DNA from: Nilaparvata lugens
Lineage: Eukaryota; Arthropoda; Insecta; Hemiptera; Delphacidae
NCBI RefSeq assembly: GCF_014356525.2
Contig: NC_052507.1
Location: 58,192,053-58,256,052 of the forward strand
Reading direction: 5' to 3'
DNA length: 64,000 bases
Shown here: one piece after another, positions 22,095-36,100 of the stretch
Layout of the letters: every line of letters starts with the position of its first letter
How positions within the stretch are numbered: the stretch's first letter is position 1
The notes under the pieces: generated by a model
Told to the model about the DNA's origin: nothing
The model's input: only the letters and a program-made list of their open reading frames with translations
The model's database searches: none
Made by a program: the position numbers and the translations under genes

Positions 22095-22300
22095 ACAAAT
22101 ATTTGCTAAAACACGGCCAATTTATGTAGTTACATCACAATATTATATTATCGTTATTCAAATTGCATTCAATTTTCATTCGTATTAATATATTTTTCAT
22201 GCCTTGTTAAATTTGTTGAATAATAATAGAAATACTGTCATTTAATGGAAATTAGTGTATATAAGCCAGTATGGTGTATTGTAACTACCTAAGTAGAGAA
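22095..22300 (+). repeat. 3' end fragment of a CR1/L2-like non-LTR element
   Basis: Runs collinear with 33425-33640, the 3' untranslated end of the large non-LTR element: a GGACA start, CAATTTATGTAG, and ATATAAGCCAGTAT followed by ATTGTAA. Diverged but in the same order and spacing. It looks like a 5'-truncated insertion of a related element. Confidence 0.5.
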
Positions 22301-22779
22301 CTCTACCTACCTATTCTAATCTCATCTATCTTTGTCAGCCTTTCGATCAACAAGAAGAATGCAAACCAAAGTCAAGACTTGTTTGACCATCGCAATAAAA
22401 GCTAGATTAAAGCGAAATACCTAACAAGCCATATTTGAGTTCGATTCCAACCAAGTTTTTCAGCATTGAACAACAAGGGCATGTTTCGATTCAAGTGAAA
22501 AAAATTCAATGGAATTCGAAGTTGAATGTCAAGCAATATCAATTCAAGCTTGATTCAACTTTATCTTTGAAGTTGGGGTAGTATTTCATGTGGATCATTT
22601 GATACTTAAATTTTAATTCAGTTTATAGTTGATTTCGGAATCCTGAAACGCTCTATATAGTTCACACAACGTAAGTTTGTTATTGAGCACTTCACCCACG
22701 AAATAGCAGCGTCCTAAGATTGTGTGAAATTGGAACTTCTTCACATTCCCGATTGAACCTAATATTTATTATCTGTATG

Positions 22780-22930
22780 TAGAATATCATCCTCAAGATG
22801 CCAGTATAGTGTTGAAAAAGTTCGTGGGTAGAAGTTTTCAAAGGAAATTGGATTTTTTCTAATATTGAAAAATTTCAAAAATATGTTTTTCTTTTGCATT
22901 TCAAAAGTTTTTACTTCTCTTTCACTCATG
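22780..22930 (+). repeat. Diverged copy of repeat D
   Basis: TGTAGAATATCATCC followed by AAAGGAAATT and a GTTTTTCTTTT segment matches the order of 24940-25090. Older copy. Confidence 0.45.
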
Positions 22931-23849
22931 GGATGTGTACCGAAACATAATGTTTTTTACACTTTATAATGTTTATATTGTTGTTTTTTCGCTATATTCA
23001 ATTCACTGAAAACGTTTCTCCATCACAAATAATTTCTTTATGTATAATTGTGATAAAGAAATACAGCAAAATGCCCACGCCATTTTTCCTCAAAGTGGTT
23101 ACACAAGCGCTTCAAGAGTCGGACCGATTTTGCTACCTGGTTACCTTCCACTTCCACGAAGTTCCATTCATCTATTCATAACATGCCTCGTGCTTTTCAA
23201 TTCAGTTCCTCGACTTCCTAGATAAGGTCTTTTGTCTTGTAGCCTTACCCTTACAGCCAGTCGAACAGAATTTTCTGAAAAGGAAGAATTTTCAGCATTC
23301 CAATAAGAAATACGATTTCAACAGCAATGCTCTATTCATTCATTCATTTCACATGTGCTGTGTATTCACTATTTCTGGCCCAATTCTCAGAAAACGAACA
23401 ATCTAGTGAGCGCTATTGTTGTAGTGTTACTTTCCGTGAAACCTTTCCTTGGAATTTCATTACCAGTTTCTGGCAAAAGATTGCATTGTATTACAGGGTT
23501 GAGCAGGGAGGTATGAATGATTTAAAATAACAGTTACACACTCATTATTGAACGTACGGTAACTCAAAATTTATTTTTTCAGTGTGCACCTTGGATGTCG
23601 CCATTATAAAAATTAGAGAGGAAAAAATTGAAAAATCAATTACACGAAAAATAACATCTGTTAAAAGTTGTTTGTTTTGTCCATACACTCCTGTAGACGT
23701 TGTGAGAAGTTGTCTATATTCCTCTGATGCATTGCACGTGTCATTGCATTATGCCTATGTCCTATATGGTCTCCTATATAGAGCATTATTATACTAGTAG
23801 TTCTGTGAATTCCTTTTCTCTCTTTCCATATTATATACTTAAAATGCAA

Positions 23850-24000
23850 AATTTCAAAAAACCTTGTGTATACATCGACGCGCAGATAAAAAAGGAATAT
23901 ACCTGCCAAATCTCATTGAATTCTATCAACGCGTTTGGCCGTAAATGCGTAACATACATACAGACAAAAAAATCTGAGTTAAAACATATACCTCACTGCG
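23850..24000. repeat. Dispersed repeat with TATACATCGACGCGC
   Basis: CCTTGTGTATACATCGACGC, ACCTGCCAAATCTCATTGAA and GGCCGTAAATGCG match, in inverse orientation or order, parts of 14343-14645. Part of the same dispersed family. Confidence 0.45.
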
Positions 24001-24847
24001 TTCGATCAAATATATTTGATGACAGAAATATGTCATAGAACGCTTTAAAATTTATATATTTTTCTATGATTATGTTAGAAACGTGAATGACCCTGTATTA
24101 GAAAAAGTTTACACAATTCAGCAACGCTGCTATTTTGAAGTGGCCAAGCTCTACTGCAGTTTGGTGTCCAAAATCTAGGTGTCTGTTATGTTTCTCTATT
24201 TCATTGAGAAGTATATTAACTAGCAAACTTGGATTCCAATGAAAGCAGAAGTACTGTTAACTCCCAATCTCATACACCGATTTGAGCAGACAATAACTTT
24301 TTACCTGCGAAAGAATTTCACAGTAGGACTATCGACTTGATCGCAAGAGCTGTTCCTCCCACCCACTCTATGGTCGAGGGTCGGTAGTAGCGTAAAGGAT
24401 AGAGTAGTCACACTTTCTCTCTCTCTCTCTTCTAATTTATTGTGTTCGCATGTTTGAATGGTCAGGAGGAGAAGGATTCAAACTTGCCAGTAGAAAATGA
24501 TACATTCATTCTCACTTAACACTTCTTCAACTCAGAAATGAACTGTTTCAAACATCCGAATCCAACAGATGCTGCTCTAATATTGCAAGAAGAAAAGTGC
24601 GTGAGTAGCAAGCATTGGTTAATTGGGTTGGTGGAGAGACGGAGAGAGAACAAAGAAAGGAAGAAAGAGGGTGGAACTGTAGAATAAACATTTAAAAGAA
24701 TAGATTCTATTGACTATCCACTTTATTCAAAGGATTTCTCTCTATCAAGTGAATGTCAACAGGGCAGGAGCAGACAGAGCAAGAAACACCGGTTTTTCAT
24801 TTTTCTTCTTCGTCACGTATAACTGACGCCAACAAGTTATAGTCAGT

Positions 24848-25170
24848 GTAAAATAAGTTGAGACTTGGCCCTCCATCCGAAGAAATTACAGGGTTGCCAA
24901 ATCGTGTAGAATTGCAACTTTCTCAAATTTTCAATTAAACGTCATAATTGGATGTAGAATATCATCCCCGATATCCTAGTAGCGCTAAAAAAGTTTCAGG
25001 GTTGAAGGATTAAAAGGAAATTGAAATTTTATGATAGAATTGGAAACATCGCGAAGATTTGTTTTTCTTTTAAATATCACTTCTCTCAGAATGATGGGTC
25101 ATTATAACGATTTTATATCAAATTAACGGGGAGAATGTCTCCTTTCTATTGGTGTCTGCGGATAATGTTT
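24848..25170 (+). repeat. Repeat D, uninterrupted copy
   Basis: GTGTAAAATAAGTTGAGACT to AACGGGGAGAATGTCTCCTT and on to TATTGGTGTC. The same sequence is at 61813-62098 plus 62775-62815, where it is split by an insertion, and in inverse at 63900-64000. This copy shows the pre-insertion state. Confidence 0.65.
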
Positions 25171-25239
25171 ATCCGATCAAAAGTTATTTTTTGATTAATG
25201 TTTATGTTCGTCAATGTCGAGACATAGCGAGCAGAAAAC

Positions 25240-25450
25240 ATGAAATTTCCGACATATAATTTAATATCGTGACAATGTTGTTTTTATATTATCGCAATAT
25301 TGCCAAACATTATTTACATGATGTATTATTCAATATCGCGACAATGTTGTATAGATATTATTAAGTATATTTATGTAAAATATAATTTGATATTGCAACA
25401 ATATTATGACTATACTGCTACAATATCATAATGAAAATATCTTCAACAAT
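25240..25450. repeat. Degenerate AATATCGCGACAATGTTGT repeats
   Basis: The motif AATATCG(T/C)GACAATGTTGT and relaxed or inverted versions recur five to six times. It lies just downstream of the OAT stop codon relative to OAT transcription. Nature unknown. Confidence 0.4.
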
Positions 25451-25626
25451 GTTGCTGAATGTTGTGGCAATAATGAGACAATATTTGTTTGCTACTTGGG
25501 TTGTCTATGTATCACTTGTCTATCACATTGTCTAATCTATCACTTGAACTCCACCAGCCATAGGACCTATATTAGGCTCTTCATGCCTGAGGAAGAACAA
25601 AATTCATATGGTTTTGATTAAATACT

Positions 25627-25793
25627 TTATTTCTTGAAAGACAGAATAGTTTTCTTGATGATTTCTATACATTCTCTTATTTGCTGCTCGTTGATGACTA
25701 GCGGTGGTGCAAATCGGATGATATCTCCATGAGTTGGCTTGGCAAGAAGACCGTTTTCTTTCAGCTTCATGCACACTTCCCATGCATCAAATT
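25627..25793 (-). CDS. OAT: OAT coding exon 7 (terminal)
   Basis: Residues 387-441. The acceptor TTGTTGCAG precedes 25793; two bases complete the Glu codon begun in exon 6. It encodes [20 protein letters not shown], then [14 protein letters not shown], the C-terminal block conserved in OAT, and ends SFKK-TAA at 25627-25629. Confidence 0.93.
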
Positions 25794-28700
25794 CTGCAAC
25801 AAAATAGAAAAATATATATTTCAACATTATTTGAATTTTGTTCAATTAAAACTAACGGTCTAATAACATTATATTGATTAATGAAATAGTATGATTTAGA
25901 AAATGGTCATCGATTCATAGAATTTTTAGTGAATTAATAATCGCAGTTCGTGATGGAATTCAAAATTGATCAATAATCTATTAAAAAATCACTTCACTTA
26001 TATGGGATACTTTATTCAAAAGAAGAATTTTATATATATGAAACTGCAAAATCAAATAGGAATAATTCAATTTAACTTGAATAAAATTTAATAACTTCAA
26101 CCAAAAATAATTAATAAGAAATTCAGTAGATAAATCATATATGAGAATAAGCATATGAACATAATTATCTAGTATAATAGTATATTATAATATAATATTA
26201 TCTAGTATCAACTTTTTTTTACATTTTAACTTAAAAATGGCCAATGGTCGAAACTAGTCGTTAAAATATTTTAAAGTTTTTAAAATTTTCTACTAAAAGG
26301 GTAGCCTACTACAAGTTTTTATATTGTCATACAAGAGTTGGATTTGTGTTTTCTACATAATACATTTTTATTTGGAATATATTTATGATTTTTCGATTCA
26401 ACATTTATGAGTTTGGAAACTATTCGTTGGTCAAGGGTGGAACTTCCAAGTAGAGCTTTCGAGTTTCATAATTGTTTAGTCTGATATTCAATCTATTTAG
26501 AATCGATGTGAGTTTTCATCAAGTTACCTTGTGCACAAGTTTTCACAATTTCACAAGAGAGAAACTTATCAAGTTCTCTTCTTTTCCACATTGAGACACC
26601 AGGCTAAATCGCCGTTACCTCGGTCATAATTAAGGTTCTTCGTAAGGAAAACAATAGCTGAATTTATTATTTCAATTTTCGCCAGATAGGTAGGCCTACC
26701 TTTGTTGATGACAATAGCATTGAGCAGCCCCCTCCCCCTGACGACAGGCACAATATCCTTGGGCATGGTTGCCAGTTCGTCTCTGAGAATTTGTCCCATT
26801 TTGTCGGCGTTGTCTGCCAGTCGCTCCTCTATCAGCACTTGGACAGCAGCCATTGCCACGCGGCAGCCGAGGGGATTGCCACCGTATGTGGAGCCGTGCT
26901 CGCCTGGCTTGATGCAAAGCATCACGTCGTCGTTGGCCAATACTGCTGACACCTGCAACAATAATAATATGTGATTATTGAAGAAGTTTATATTCCACAA
27001 CAAATTACCAATTTAAAAGTTACAATAATAAAAACACATGGTAGGCCTAGGATTCTCTATATAATTATAGGTCTTCAAATTTGTCAAAACAACAAAGAAA
27101 TAGATTTTTGTTATTTATGTTTGGACAGTTTCGATACTCTTGGATTCTTTTTCCTATACCATGATCAATAACAATGTTTGGTGCCCTATACTTTACAAAT
27201 AGTCTGTTTGGATTGTCACGCATAATTCAATCCATCTAATAGAAAGCTTAAGCCCAATAATAAACAGATGAATATCGAGAAATACGAAATTGTTTTTCAA
27301 TTATAATTCGATTATTGTTGTTTGAATAATGTAAATTGGAATTTTATTTTTTTATGTAGCGGCGCTGCATATAACATTCACTACATATTTCATCAACTAG
27401 CAAAAATCACCTCAGAAGCATCAACGACTGCATTCCTTATATTATGACACGACCGTAATTCTTTATATTATGTACAGTTCTATCATATCAAAGTCTTATA
27501 AAAAAATGTTTTATTTTATAATCACTAACCCTCCATACATCCTTATTATTATATAGGCATATGGTGGGGACATCCTCCACTTCCTTTCATACTGACGTTT
27601 ATTTACGGGATGAACGTTTTGGAATATTGTTCCCAAAGGTAGATTCCCACACTAAATAAATATGAGTATCTGTGAACATGCCCAATACAGTGTTTCATAC
27701 TTGTATTCTGTATATTCATACCGTACTTGCTCGACTGGGCTTAGAGTGGGATAAGTCTCTTAGAACTCACAGGAATTGTATCTTATTAGTATTTTTTTCA
27801 CTCACTAGCTAATTATTATCAGTATCTTCACTATACCTCTACAGGTCTCACTACTCGAGAGGATGACCGACCTTCAAAAAATAAAAGGTAAATTAAATCA
27901 TTTCAGGATTCGATGACTAAGGTGCCCTTCACTACAATAATAGGAAATTCGTATTAATACATTTCACAGTAGATATACCTTGGCATTTTTCATGAGCTGG
28001 CTTTCTGTTCTATAAATGAATCTTTCCACTGCTATTTATGATTATATATGAGGCAATTATTCCAAACTAAGGAGATCCACATTTGTTAATACTGATTAAT
28101 AATTTTATCTTGATATTAATTCTCAAAACTACGTTCAATGCATCAACTACTATACTCCAGAGGGTACTTAGAGAATCATTATCTCTATTCTTACTAATAA
28201 TTAATTATCACATCTCTTACCAAAATTATTTCCATAATTAATAATTTTCGAAATGCTGAATTTCAAATAAATTGGATGATTAACATATGTTATAGATATG
28301 GATGTAATCTATAGGTAAAGATAGTAATCTCCTATATAATGATATCTTCTACTGTTGTCACAGCTTGTACAATAGAAGCTAATGTGTGAAGAATTATTGA
28401 TAGAACAGAGGGGTGGGTAGTTTGTTTATATGCTTATATAGGGGCTGTTTCATTTAACGTTATCTTAGACATTCATCACTAAACTATTACAGTTCTCAAT
28501 ATAGTTTGTTCATATGCTTATATAGGGGCTGTTTCATTTAACGTTTTCTTAGACATTCATCACTAAACTATTACAGTTCTCAATTTACTACTTTTATCGT
28601 TATTGCAACTTCACCGTTCAATACTATTTAAAACTCATCTAAAATAATCTAGCACTTTCTCCATCGTCTCCTCTACTTCTTATTTTTTCTTTCTCGTTTC

Positions 28701-31700
28701 TCTTCTTGATCTTATATTTATAATGATTATTTGAATATTGTTGTTTGCGATGATGATTATTATTCTTTTCTATTCTTCTTCTCCTTCTTCTTCGTCTTCT
28801 TCTCTTCTTCTTCTTCTTCTTCCTTCTTCTTCTCTTCTTCTTCTTCTTCTTCTTCTTCTTCTTCTTCGTCTTCTTCTTCTTCTTCTTCATCTTCTTCTCT
28901 TCTCTTCTTCTTCTTCCTTCTTCTTCTCTCTCTTCTTCTTCTTCTTCTCTTCTTCTTCTTCTTCTTCTTCTTCTTATTCTTCTTCTTCTTCTTCTTCTTC
29001 TTCTTCTTCTTCTTCTTCTTCTTCTTCTTCTTCTTCTTCTTCTTCTTCTTCTTCTTCTTCTTCTTCTTCTTCTTCTTCTTCTTCTTTTTTCTTTTTCTTT
29101 TCTCTTTTTCTTCTCTCCTTGATTAATTCAAGATCACAATGCGATGTTCTATTTCTTATTCTATAGTTCAGTTTCATAAGTTCTTCACAATTTGTGCACA
29201 TTCCTTCTTTCTCTTCTTTTCTTCCCTATTATCATTATTTTCCCTGTGATTTTTCCACTTGCTATCCAGCATGTTCAAATGTTTATTTCTCTTTCTATAT
29301 CTATTTATCTTTCTACCTTTTCTCTTTCTATCTGATTACCTTCTACTAATATCCATATATTATATTATAATATCCATATATTCATCCATATAATATTCGA
29401 TTCTTTCCCACATTAAATCATACTACTCCTCTTCAATTTTATGTGAATATTATTCATTATCAGTTGTATTATGTATCTTTCCTCTATTGATAACTTTCTT
29501 CAAAGATTTTTCGTTTTTTCTGCTGGCTTCTTCTTCTCTTTTTCAGTTGTTACTGGATCCCATTTCGCTCTATCTCCACCATGAACACGATCTTCCACTA
29601 CTGGATTTCATCTCTCTCTATCTCCACTTGGACTCGATTTTCCACCACTGGATTCCATCTCTCTCTGTCTCCACTTGGACTCGATCTTCCACTACTGGAT
29701 TCCTTCTCGCTCTACCTCCACTTGGACCCGATTCTTCCACTACTGAATACCTACTCGCTCTATCTCCACTTGGACCTGATCTCCCACTACCAGTTCTTCC
29801 TCAATCTTCATCTTATTCACCATTAGGATTATTCATCACCGAAACTCCACACATCTACATCTTATTGTGTTTAGTGAATTTGAACTAGTGCTTTAAATAG
29901 TGAAGGGAGCCGAACTGTCAAGGCATACTGAATGCACTCGAATCAAGAGACTTTTTCATTTGGGTTAAGTTTTATCAGTTCATCCCCATTTCCCCCGTCA
30001 TGTGTTGTTCTGAGGTCGGTTCACGGTTGGTCTGCTGCTTCCATGATGCCTCTCACTGACACGTCAGCTCGCTCGCCCTCAAGTAGGTATGATTATTTCA
30101 ATAATAGTAATGATGACGCAGGTATGTTTCTAGCAAATAAGCTCCACTCTTTCAAAAAACTTTTCAAGGCTGCTCACCTTAACGTACAATCCCTCAGTTG
30201 CCACATTGATGAACTCAGAGCAATCTTCCGTTTTCAGGACTTCAATATAATCGGAATTTCCGAATCATTCTTGAAGCCTAGTATTTCATCAAATTTTGTT
30301 GCATTGCCTGGATATAATCTTTTCCGGAATGATAGATTAAATAAAGCTTGTGGGGTGTAGCAATTTATGTGAAAGATGGTATCAAAACAAAAGTTTCAAT
30401 CACATCTAAACAAGAGTATTGTTCCAGACCAGAGCTTATGCTACTTGAATTATCCTTATCTAGTAATGATAAATTACTCGTTGGTATCTGTTATCGCCCA
30501 CCAAAAATAGGTCATTTCACAGATTTTGAAAATGCCTTGCTTTCTCTTATGCCTTGTTATAACCGTATACTAGTTATGGGGGATATGAACACCGACTTGA
30601 ACATGACGAATCGTAACTTTGACTACTTTCAACTGACTACAATTTCCCAATGCCTAAACATGACTATTTTACCCCTCGATCCAACTCATCATACTAATGA
30701 ATCAGACACACTCATTGACCTTCTCATTGTTAGTGATCCCAATAAGGTTGTTCAAGCTGGCCAAATCTCAGTCCCAGCTATTTCTAGACATGATTTGATC
30801 TACTGTGTACTTTCCCATAAGATACCCAAGCCAGAACAGAAAATTATCACTTATAGAGACTTCAAAAACTTTGATGAAGCCGCCTTCCTGACTGATGTGG
30901 CTCAGACTCCATGGCATCAAATGAAGCATTACCCTCAGTTGATGACATGGTCAAGACTTTCGAGAATTGGACTTTGACTTTGTATGACAAACATGCACCT
31001 TATGTGACAAGGAGGATTAATAGAAAACGACGAGTACCGTGGATGACTGAAGACATACTTAAGATGATGGGACGTAGAGACAAAGCACATAGAAAATTTA
31101 AAAAGACATTTGACTTGGACAGTTTGATAGAGTAAAGGAGCCTTAGAAATAGGGTTAAACAGGAATACGGAACTCAAAGATTAGGTACTTGAATTCGTTT
31201 ATGACAAACAATAGACAAGACTCTAAATCACTTGGCAGGGAATAAAAGAATTCGGGCTTGGCAAACAGAAATCGAATCCACAAATTGACTTACCATTGAA
31301 TAATATAAATGACCATTTCGTTTCACACTCTAACCAACGCGACGAAGTTGTCATTGCTAATCATATAGATGATCTTGAAGAGCAGGTTACAAACTTAGAT
31401 TTACCAATCACTGATCAATTTCATTTCCATCCAATCTCAGAGGAAGACACTTTCAGAGCAATTCAACGTATCATAGTAATGCTACGGGTGTAGACAAAAT
31501 TCCTATTAAATTTATCAAGAAGATGTTATTTGCTGTTTTACCAACCATTACATACATTTTCAACAAGTCACTTGAAGAAGGCATTTTCCCTGAAAACTGG
31601 AAGTTTGCTCTGGTTCGCCCTCTAAATAAAGTTCCATCACCCAATAAAGTTGAGGATTTTAGACCAATCAGTATTTTACCTGCATTGTCCAAAGTGCTAG

Positions 31701-33087
31701 AAAGACTCATTCATGCTCAAGTTGTAAAATTTCTAGACAACAATAGTAAGCTTCATAACTTTCAATCAGGCTTTAGAAAATTCCATTCAACTGAGACAGC
31801 TCTGCTTCGTGTCACTGATGATATAAGGTTAGCTATGGACCAAAGAAAATGCACCATCCTCACTCTATTTGATTTTTCTAAAGCATTCGATACTGTTGAT
31901 CATACAGTCCTTCTGAATAAGTTGGCTATTCTTGGTTTCAGTCACAACTCGTTAGTTTGGTTTAAATCCTATCTATTAGGTAGGAAACAATGTGTATCTG
32001 TCGGCGACAAAAAGTCAACTTGGAAAAACGTTATGCATGGAGTACCATAAGGTTCAATTTTAGGCCCTCTCCTCTTCACTTTGTATGCTAATGACCTTTC
32101 TTCCATTATCAAATTCTCCAGTTTCCATACTTATGCAGACGACCTTCAAATCTATTTAAGCTGTCCCATAACAAAAATTAATGAAACAGTTGGAATAATG
32201 AATCAGGATATCAATTCGATAGTGGAATGGACAAAGAAAAATGGCCTTAAGCTTAATCCCATCAAAACACAACCATTATAATTGGATATTCTCGTCTTAT
32301 AAACAATATTGACCTTGAATCGATTCACAAAATTAGTGTAGACGGTAATGACATTCCTTACTGTAGCTCAGTTAAAAATTTAGGCATTATTATGAATAAT
32401 ACTCTTGACTGGTCAGAACAAGTGAACAAAACTTGTAAAAAGGTATTCTCAGCCATGCATGCATTGAAGAAAAGCACGATATCCTCCCTAGAAACATTAA
32501 ATTATTATTGGTTCAATCTCTCATCTTCCCACATTTAATGTATTGTAATTCTGTTCTTAATGATATGCAAGTCACTCTGAATGATAAACTACAGCGTTGC
32601 CAAAATTATTGTCTACGTTTCGTCTACTCTCTCCAACGCCATGATCATATCACCCCAGCCCACATTGCTAGTTCAACATTGAAGCTTCCCGATCAGAGGC
32701 TTTTTCGAATAGTCAAGCTTGTTAGAGATATCTTGAAATATGGTAATCCGAACTATTTTAAAGATGATTTCAAATTTGTCTCTGAAGGTAGGAGGATAGA
32801 TGCTTCACATACTAGAACCGGAGAAAGTACTTTAAGGATACCCAATCATCGAACTACTATTTTCAAAAAATCCTTCTTAGTCAGTGCCTGTCGTGCATGG
32901 AATACACTTCCTGTTTCCATCAGGTCTATCGAGAGCCGAGCGAGCTTCAACCTGACTTTAAAAAAACATATTTTGGAACAAATGACTGAAACTGTCCGGC
33001 CCTAGAACGATCACATGACAACCATCCCTCAGCCACTCCATCAATATAAACCTTTAAACCATGTTATAGAACGAATTGTGTATATAT

Positions 33088-33140
<53 letters not shown>

Positions 33141-36100
33141 CTCATGTTATTTCAATTATCCACTGCATACTGCTGTATATTACTGAAATTTGATAACCTG
33201 ATCTACTTCAGCCTACTTCATTTTATTAATCAATTATTTGATCTTATCTACCTATATAATTATTTTACTTTATCAATTTTCTGTTTTTTTTTCTCTTCAA
33301 CATCATATTGATTAAAACTTTTACAATATTCCATTAATAAATAAATCCTTAGTTTAAATAACGAAATTAACGTTTTGGTAGAGAGTTAGTGGGGAGGATA
33401 TTTTTAATATTCTTCTCAAAGAATGGACATTGATATGTCCAAAGCTCCGCAAATTTATGTAGATGCATAACAATATGATTATTATCTATAGTTATTATAT
33501 TACAAATTGCTTTTTCATATCATATACAGTTCAATAGTTATTTTCTTAGTCTATATTATGTAAATTCATCTATAACTTTGCTGTATTGTAAGCTATTGTA
33601 TATAAGTGTATAAGCCAGTATATATTGTAATCTACATAAATAAAGTACTCAATGAATCAATCAATACTCTGATACTCTGTTTGATAACCTATGTATGGGA
33701 GTACGTTGTTATATGATCTCTAAACTTTCACACACATTTTATTGAAGCGATATGTGTTCAAAGTGCTATTTTTGGTTATTCTTATACAATATTCTTATCT
33801 TTTCTGAACACTTAGCTACACATTCATTGGAATTATGAGATGGAAGTGCAATTTCTAGTGCAATATTCTATTCCTATAATTATATTATGTGTTCATATTA
33901 ATAAAAACAATATAAAAACTTGGAGTACCCTTTTATTAAAAACTTCAAATTATATTAACAACTAGTTTCACCATTGGTGATTTTCAAGTTTGGTCATTTT
34001 ACTTGAAAATGAATATTATATAATTTAATATATTGATATAAATGAATTAATTTGTCGTTAATATAATTTGAAGTTTTTAATAAAAGGGTACTTCAAGATT
34101 TCATATTGTTTTTATTAATTTTAATAGAGTAGCGCATACAAGTGAAGTGATTTTATGTGTTCATATAGCCTAGGTATAGTCCTATATAGTTATAGGTTCA
34201 TATAGCCATAAAGTCTTTTTGATGGAAACATATTATCTATCAATTTATTTACCGGATAAACGCCGCCAGACAACGCCTTGCCGAGAACTAGCAGGTCAGG
34301 TCGTACGCGATCGTGATCGCAGCAGAGCAGTCGTCCGGTGCGACCCAAACCCGTCTGCACCTCGTCGGCGATCCAAAGCACGTTGTGCTGCGAGCAGAGG
34401 CGGCGCACCTCCTTCAGGTAGCCTTCGTCGGGAACCACCACTCCGGCTTCACCCTGGATCGGCTCCACCATGAACGCGCAGATGTTCGGGTCTGTCTTCA
34501 GCTCGTGCTGCGATAATCGAACGAAATTATATTTCACATAAGAAAATAACATTAATGTAGTATACACAATTGCTATGAATTTCTCAATGGAGAGTGTTTT
34601 TCTCAGTTTATTAAGGTTTTTTGTCAGAGTAGTAAATACAATTTCTTCAAGTTTTCTCAGTAGAGTGCTTATTCAGCGTAGTATATATACAATCTTTTCT
34701 GTAGAGGGTGTTTGTTTTATTCAGTGTTTCGTCAGCTTAGTATACACAATCATCTCCCAAAATTTCTCAATAGAGAGTGTTCATTCAGTGTTTGGTTCAG
34801 CGTTCATATAAATTAAGGCTACTAGAGCTGACCGCAAGCAGTCAATCTGACAGTCTGAGAATCTCGGTACCTTAAACATGGCAAAACGGTGGTCACTCAT
34901 TCAGTAAACAACGAGTAAACACTTATCTCACCAATGTATCTATAAATCTCACCTATTATCTCACCAATGTACCGAGTATTGTCATAGCCACCTCTAATAC
35001 CTCTGTATTAGGGGTGGCTATTTATGGTATTGTACCGGTATTAATTTTACAGAATGTATTATATGTATTAACTTTTTGGTGAGGGCTACTATATCAGGAA
35101 ATGAACAATCTAAGCACGGTAGCCTTTATTGAAAACTTCAATCACATTTTTTATTTGCTGATATGAATACTACATAGTCTATGTATTAGTAATGAGTAAA
35201 CCAGCCCATGTTGGGACCAAAATTCAAACAGCTATAACTCGGACAAAAATAAAAAAATCTACATTTTTAATTTTATATTTATTGTATTGGCTTACACTTT
35301 CATCCTTAATGATGGCAACTGGGTTGATCGTCAAATGATTTTTTTATTGCAAAAGTAATTTTTTTGGAGTGTCCCAACGTGGGCTTAAGATCGGCCCACG
35401 ATGGGACATTCCCTGCCCAGGTTTGGATATTGAATTAAGAATAAGCAATTCATTATTTTTGTTTATTTATAACATTTTATTATAATTATTGATAGTATAA
35501 ATTTATCATTTGAATTTTTTTTTTAGTAAAAAGTGTTACCAAAAGTCATGTGCACAAAGTGTGTTTGAAATGGCTACCTCTGAAGCTACATTACAGGCTA
35601 TAATCATGAATCATATTCATTTATAATTTATTTCATTGATATGTAGCCTACATTGAGTATAATGAGATTCAGAAGAAATGCTCATCGTTATATTATGAGC
35701 ATATATATCATGATTGCAGTGTCCCAATGTGGACTGTCCCAAGGTGGGGAGATGGTCATGGCTTTGTTTTAGACAGATTAAGTGGATTAGAAATAAGAGT
35801 GCAATAATGTGCTATATGTCAAAATATTCATAAAATTATACAGAATGCATATTAGCTGTGAGACTCACCTTAAATGGTAAATGTTCAGAGTAAAAATTAA
35901 AATTCGATTTCTCAAAAAAAAACTTTGAGCTTACAAAAAAATGTTTTTTATTTTTTTCTTAATAACGACTGGTGCTACATAATTATCTGAAATTATTATA
36001 TCTGTAATTAAGACTATAAACAGCTGATAAAACATCGCATTTGTTGCCAACCTAACACTCACTAATTTTCCACAACTTGTAGTGTCCCAACGTGGGATTG

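Larger units (their letters stand above)
22320..24847. other. Intergenic DNA, no recognised gene
   Basis: Apart from the repeat fragments listed, only short ORFs are present (for example around 22969-23530 and 23582-24038), none with recognisable motifs. A short CT run lies at 24416-24432. Confidence 0.35.
29487..33660 (+). mobile_element. Degraded CR1/L2-like non-LTR retrotransposon
   Basis: Order on the plus strand: 47-bp 5' repeats, an AP-type endonuclease, a reverse transcriptase with [12 protein letters not shown] and YADDLQIY, the C-terminal domain typical of CR1/L2 elements, a TA microsatellite, and a 3' end at about 33655 with AATAAA and AATCAATCAA. Several frameshifts and stops inactivate it. 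It sits in OAT intron 5 in antisense orientation. The precise clade was not determined; Jockey-group relatives are possible. Confidence 0.8.
26953..34252 (-). other. OAT intron 5 (7.3 kb), repeat-filled
   Basis: Holds an 84-bp tandem duplication, a ~350-bp TTC tract, a degraded CR1/L2-like element in the antisense direction, a TA microsatellite and a GTACCC hairpin. 26960-28410 has no recognised feature. Confidence 0.85.

Noticed and set aside
26696..26974. ORFs on both strands across 26.7-26.97 kb other than OAT
   Set aside because: They are other-frame shadows of GC-rich OAT exon 6, whose frame has clear homology and splice sites.
28639..29201. Long Ser, Phe/Leu and Glu/Lys ORFs on both strands
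   Set aside because: They are frames of the TTC/GAA microsatellite and have no independent coding evidence.
34219..34516. Plus-strand ORFs opposite OAT exon 5
   Set aside because: Antisense shadows of a conserved exon; no motif of their own.
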